Part shown: positions 25,446-26,481 of the stretch, one piece after another | Layout: every line of letters begins with the position of its first letter | Position numbering within the stretch: the stretch's first letter is position 1 | Source of the DNA: a virus | Direction: 5' to 3' (one strand) | Virus record (IMG/VR): IMGVR_UViG_3300011013_000071 | Coordinates: 1-26,481 of that record | DNA: 26,481 nt | Made by a program: the position numbers and the translations under genes | Notes under the pieces: generated by a model | The model's database searches: none | The model's input: the letters and a program-made list of their open reading frames with translations, nothing else | Told to the model about the DNA's origin: nothing

Positions 25446-26481
25446 TTAACCGCCCATACCTGCTACAATTATACTTTCTTGGAATGGCACTAATAGTTTT
25501 TGTACTTCGGCTTCTAATTTTTGGTGTTTATTACTTAAATCAACATTTTGTGTTCCTTCGGGGAATAATACAGAATAATCATCTGACATAATTATATCCA
25601 TAACTACCAATTTAGTACAAGCCTCACTGATAGATTTTTCGACATACCGTTCACCATAAATATAAGCCATTCTCAAAGAATGGTTCTCAAAGAATGGGTA
25701 TTCATTGTTGAATAAAATCATGCCATTTTCTTCAATGGACCACCATGATTTTTGCCGTTCTTCATCATTAATATCACACTTGAAACGAATTTGTAAAATT
25801 TCAGCATTTGCGGCATTCGTAATGTTTTGGTCAGAATCAAGAATAGCAATGGCTACATTAGTAGTAAAACTATTCACCATATCAGTTACTATGGTGAAAA
25901 TATTACCAACTCTTGAGCACAAAGCGACCCTATTAGTTGTACCATCAGACAAATAAACAACACTATGACCATTGACAAAGGTTGAACCATCTGCCACTAC
26001 AAATCCTGTTATTGTCGTGACGGTAGCAATTGTAAATGTAGCATTAGCACCACCTGTTGAAACTGTAATTGTGTCTCCTGTTGTATATCCCGTACCAGCC
26101 GCATTAATCGCAAGAACAGTAATGACACCACCCACCTGTGTAACATCTACTGTTAGCCCTGTGCCTGTGCCACCAGTTGTGGCTACGCCCGTTCCTGTTG
26201 AATACCCTGTTCCACCACCCACAAGAGTTATTGTAGCAGGGCTACCAACAAGTTCTGAAACAGTTGAAGAAACTGCCGTGTGGAGATTTCCAACGTAAGT
26301 CAAACCAGTATTGTGTGTCACCGCTATTGTTGCGTTTTGCCCCCCTTCTGTGCTACGCATTGACGATATTTCCACTACACCATCACCCGCATCACTATTA
26401 CCGACCGCCAAAAATTCGTGATGCACATTAAGAGCAGCGGTTGAACTTGTGGGTGTTTCTGATGTTAATGAACCAATAGCA
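25446..26481 (-). CDS. Virion protein with GTGY-type beta repeats and a C-terminal connector-like region (5' end outside window)
   Basis: The frame is open to the window edge with no stop, so the true start is probably outside; the GTG at 26426 is only the first candidate inside and has codons of normal composition before it. Seen: a Gly/Thr-rich middle with two related beta repeats (GGGTGYSTG and AGTGYTTGDTITV), a short GFVVADGSTFVNGHSV segment, then a compositionally different C-terminal part rich in charged and aromatic residues (RQKSWWSIEENG, RMAYIYGERYVEKS, SDDYSVLFPEGT, ending LLVPFQESIIVAGMGG). GTGY repeats of this kind occur in marine phage structural proteins. The gene lies just before the tail terminator, where head completion or connector proteins usually sit, so I infer a neck or virion-surface role. 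I do not recognise the C-terminal fold with certainty. Confidence 0.6.
   Translation of the reverse strand, partial: AIGSLTSETPTSSTAALNVHHEFLAVGNSDAGDGVVEISSMRSTEGGQNATIAVTHNTGLTYVGNLHTAVSSTVSELVGSPATITLVGGGTGYSTGTGVATTGGTGTGLTVDVTQVGGVITVLAINAAGTGYTTGDTITVSTGGANATFTIATVTTITGFVVADGSTFVNGHSVVYLSDGTTNRVALCSRVGNIFTIVTDMVNSFTTNVAIAILDSDQNITNAANAEILQIRFKCDINDEERQKSWWSIEENGMILFNNEYPFFENHSLRMAYIYGERYVEKSISEACTKLVVMDIIMSDDYSVLFPEGTQNVDLSNKHQKLEAEVQKLLVPFQESIIVAGMGG
25670..25697. repeat. 14-bp perfect tandem repeat, two copies, inside a coding region
   Basis: The unit TTCTCAAAGAATGG occurs twice head to tail (25670-25683 and 25684-25697). It lies within the coding sequence of the virion protein, near its PFFENHSLRM segment. 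Fourteen is not a multiple of three, so the two copies are read in different frames while the gene stays open. Confidence 0.9.

Noticed and set aside
25241-25591. Plus-strand frames near the zinc-ribbon gene (80-116 residues)
   Set aside because: They cross several well-coupled minus-strand genes and have no start signal or recognisable features.
25972-26298. Plus-strand frame of 108 residues rich in Pro and Val
   Set aside because: Mirror image of the Gly/Thr-rich repeats on the minus strand; composition is explained by that.

Overview
The window is a late structural-gene block of a tailed double-stranded DNA virus (Caudoviricetes type). About 99% of it is coding, and every gene I accept lies on the minus strand, so transcription runs from the right end (26481) to the left end (1). 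Most genes overlap by 1-14 bases or are separated by a few bases, as in one long polycistronic operon. I see no tRNA, rRNA, CRISPR array, integrase, transposase, lysis or replication gene. The only gap above 10 bases is 22175-22267.

Layout in order of transcription: (1) 26481-25446, the 3' part of a virion protein with Gly/Thr-rich beta repeats and a C-terminal region that may be a head-tail connector; (2) 25444-25002, a 60-residue zinc ribbon and an 87-residue helical protein; (3) 24995-24564, a tail-terminator-like protein; (4) 24553-22268, a large tail tube protein; (5) 22174-21779, a SAP-domain protein; (6) 21804-21104, two overlapping tail assembly chaperone frames joined by a textbook -1 slippery heptamer (CCCTTTG); (7) 21111-19567, a short tape measure protein; (8) 19564-18302, a distal-tail/baseplate-like protein; (9) 18299-1338, three giant tail-tip proteins (1140, 1717 and 2793 residues), the first two with laminin-G-like domains and the last with a gp27/late-control-D-like hub near its C-terminus; (10) 1338-3, three small proteins, two of which are zinc ribbons sharing one N-terminal signature. 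The ATG of a further gene occupies bases 3-1.

The order (terminator, tube, G/GT chaperone, tape measure, distal tail, hub/fibres) is the standard one for a long non-contractile tail. No sheath gene is present, so a siphovirus-like particle is the simplest reading. The 514-residue tape measure implies a tail of roughly 77 nm, while about 17 kb goes to tail-tip and adhesion proteins.

Host: nothing in the window names it. Ribosome binding sites of the GGTGAT/GGGGTGAT type, huge Asn/Thr/Ser-rich virion proteins, and small zinc-ribbon proteins beginning AF[EQ]QAW remind me of viruses of marine planktonic archaea (Poseidoniales/Marine Group II, magrovirus-like). This is an impression, not a demonstration; a marine bacterial phage is not excluded.

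Most useful observations: the programmed frameshift, the hub domain fused to a ~2400-residue N-terminal extension, the long insertion in the tail tube protein, a small beta module that seems to recur in several virion proteins, and the zinc-ribbon family with a conserved N-terminal tag.
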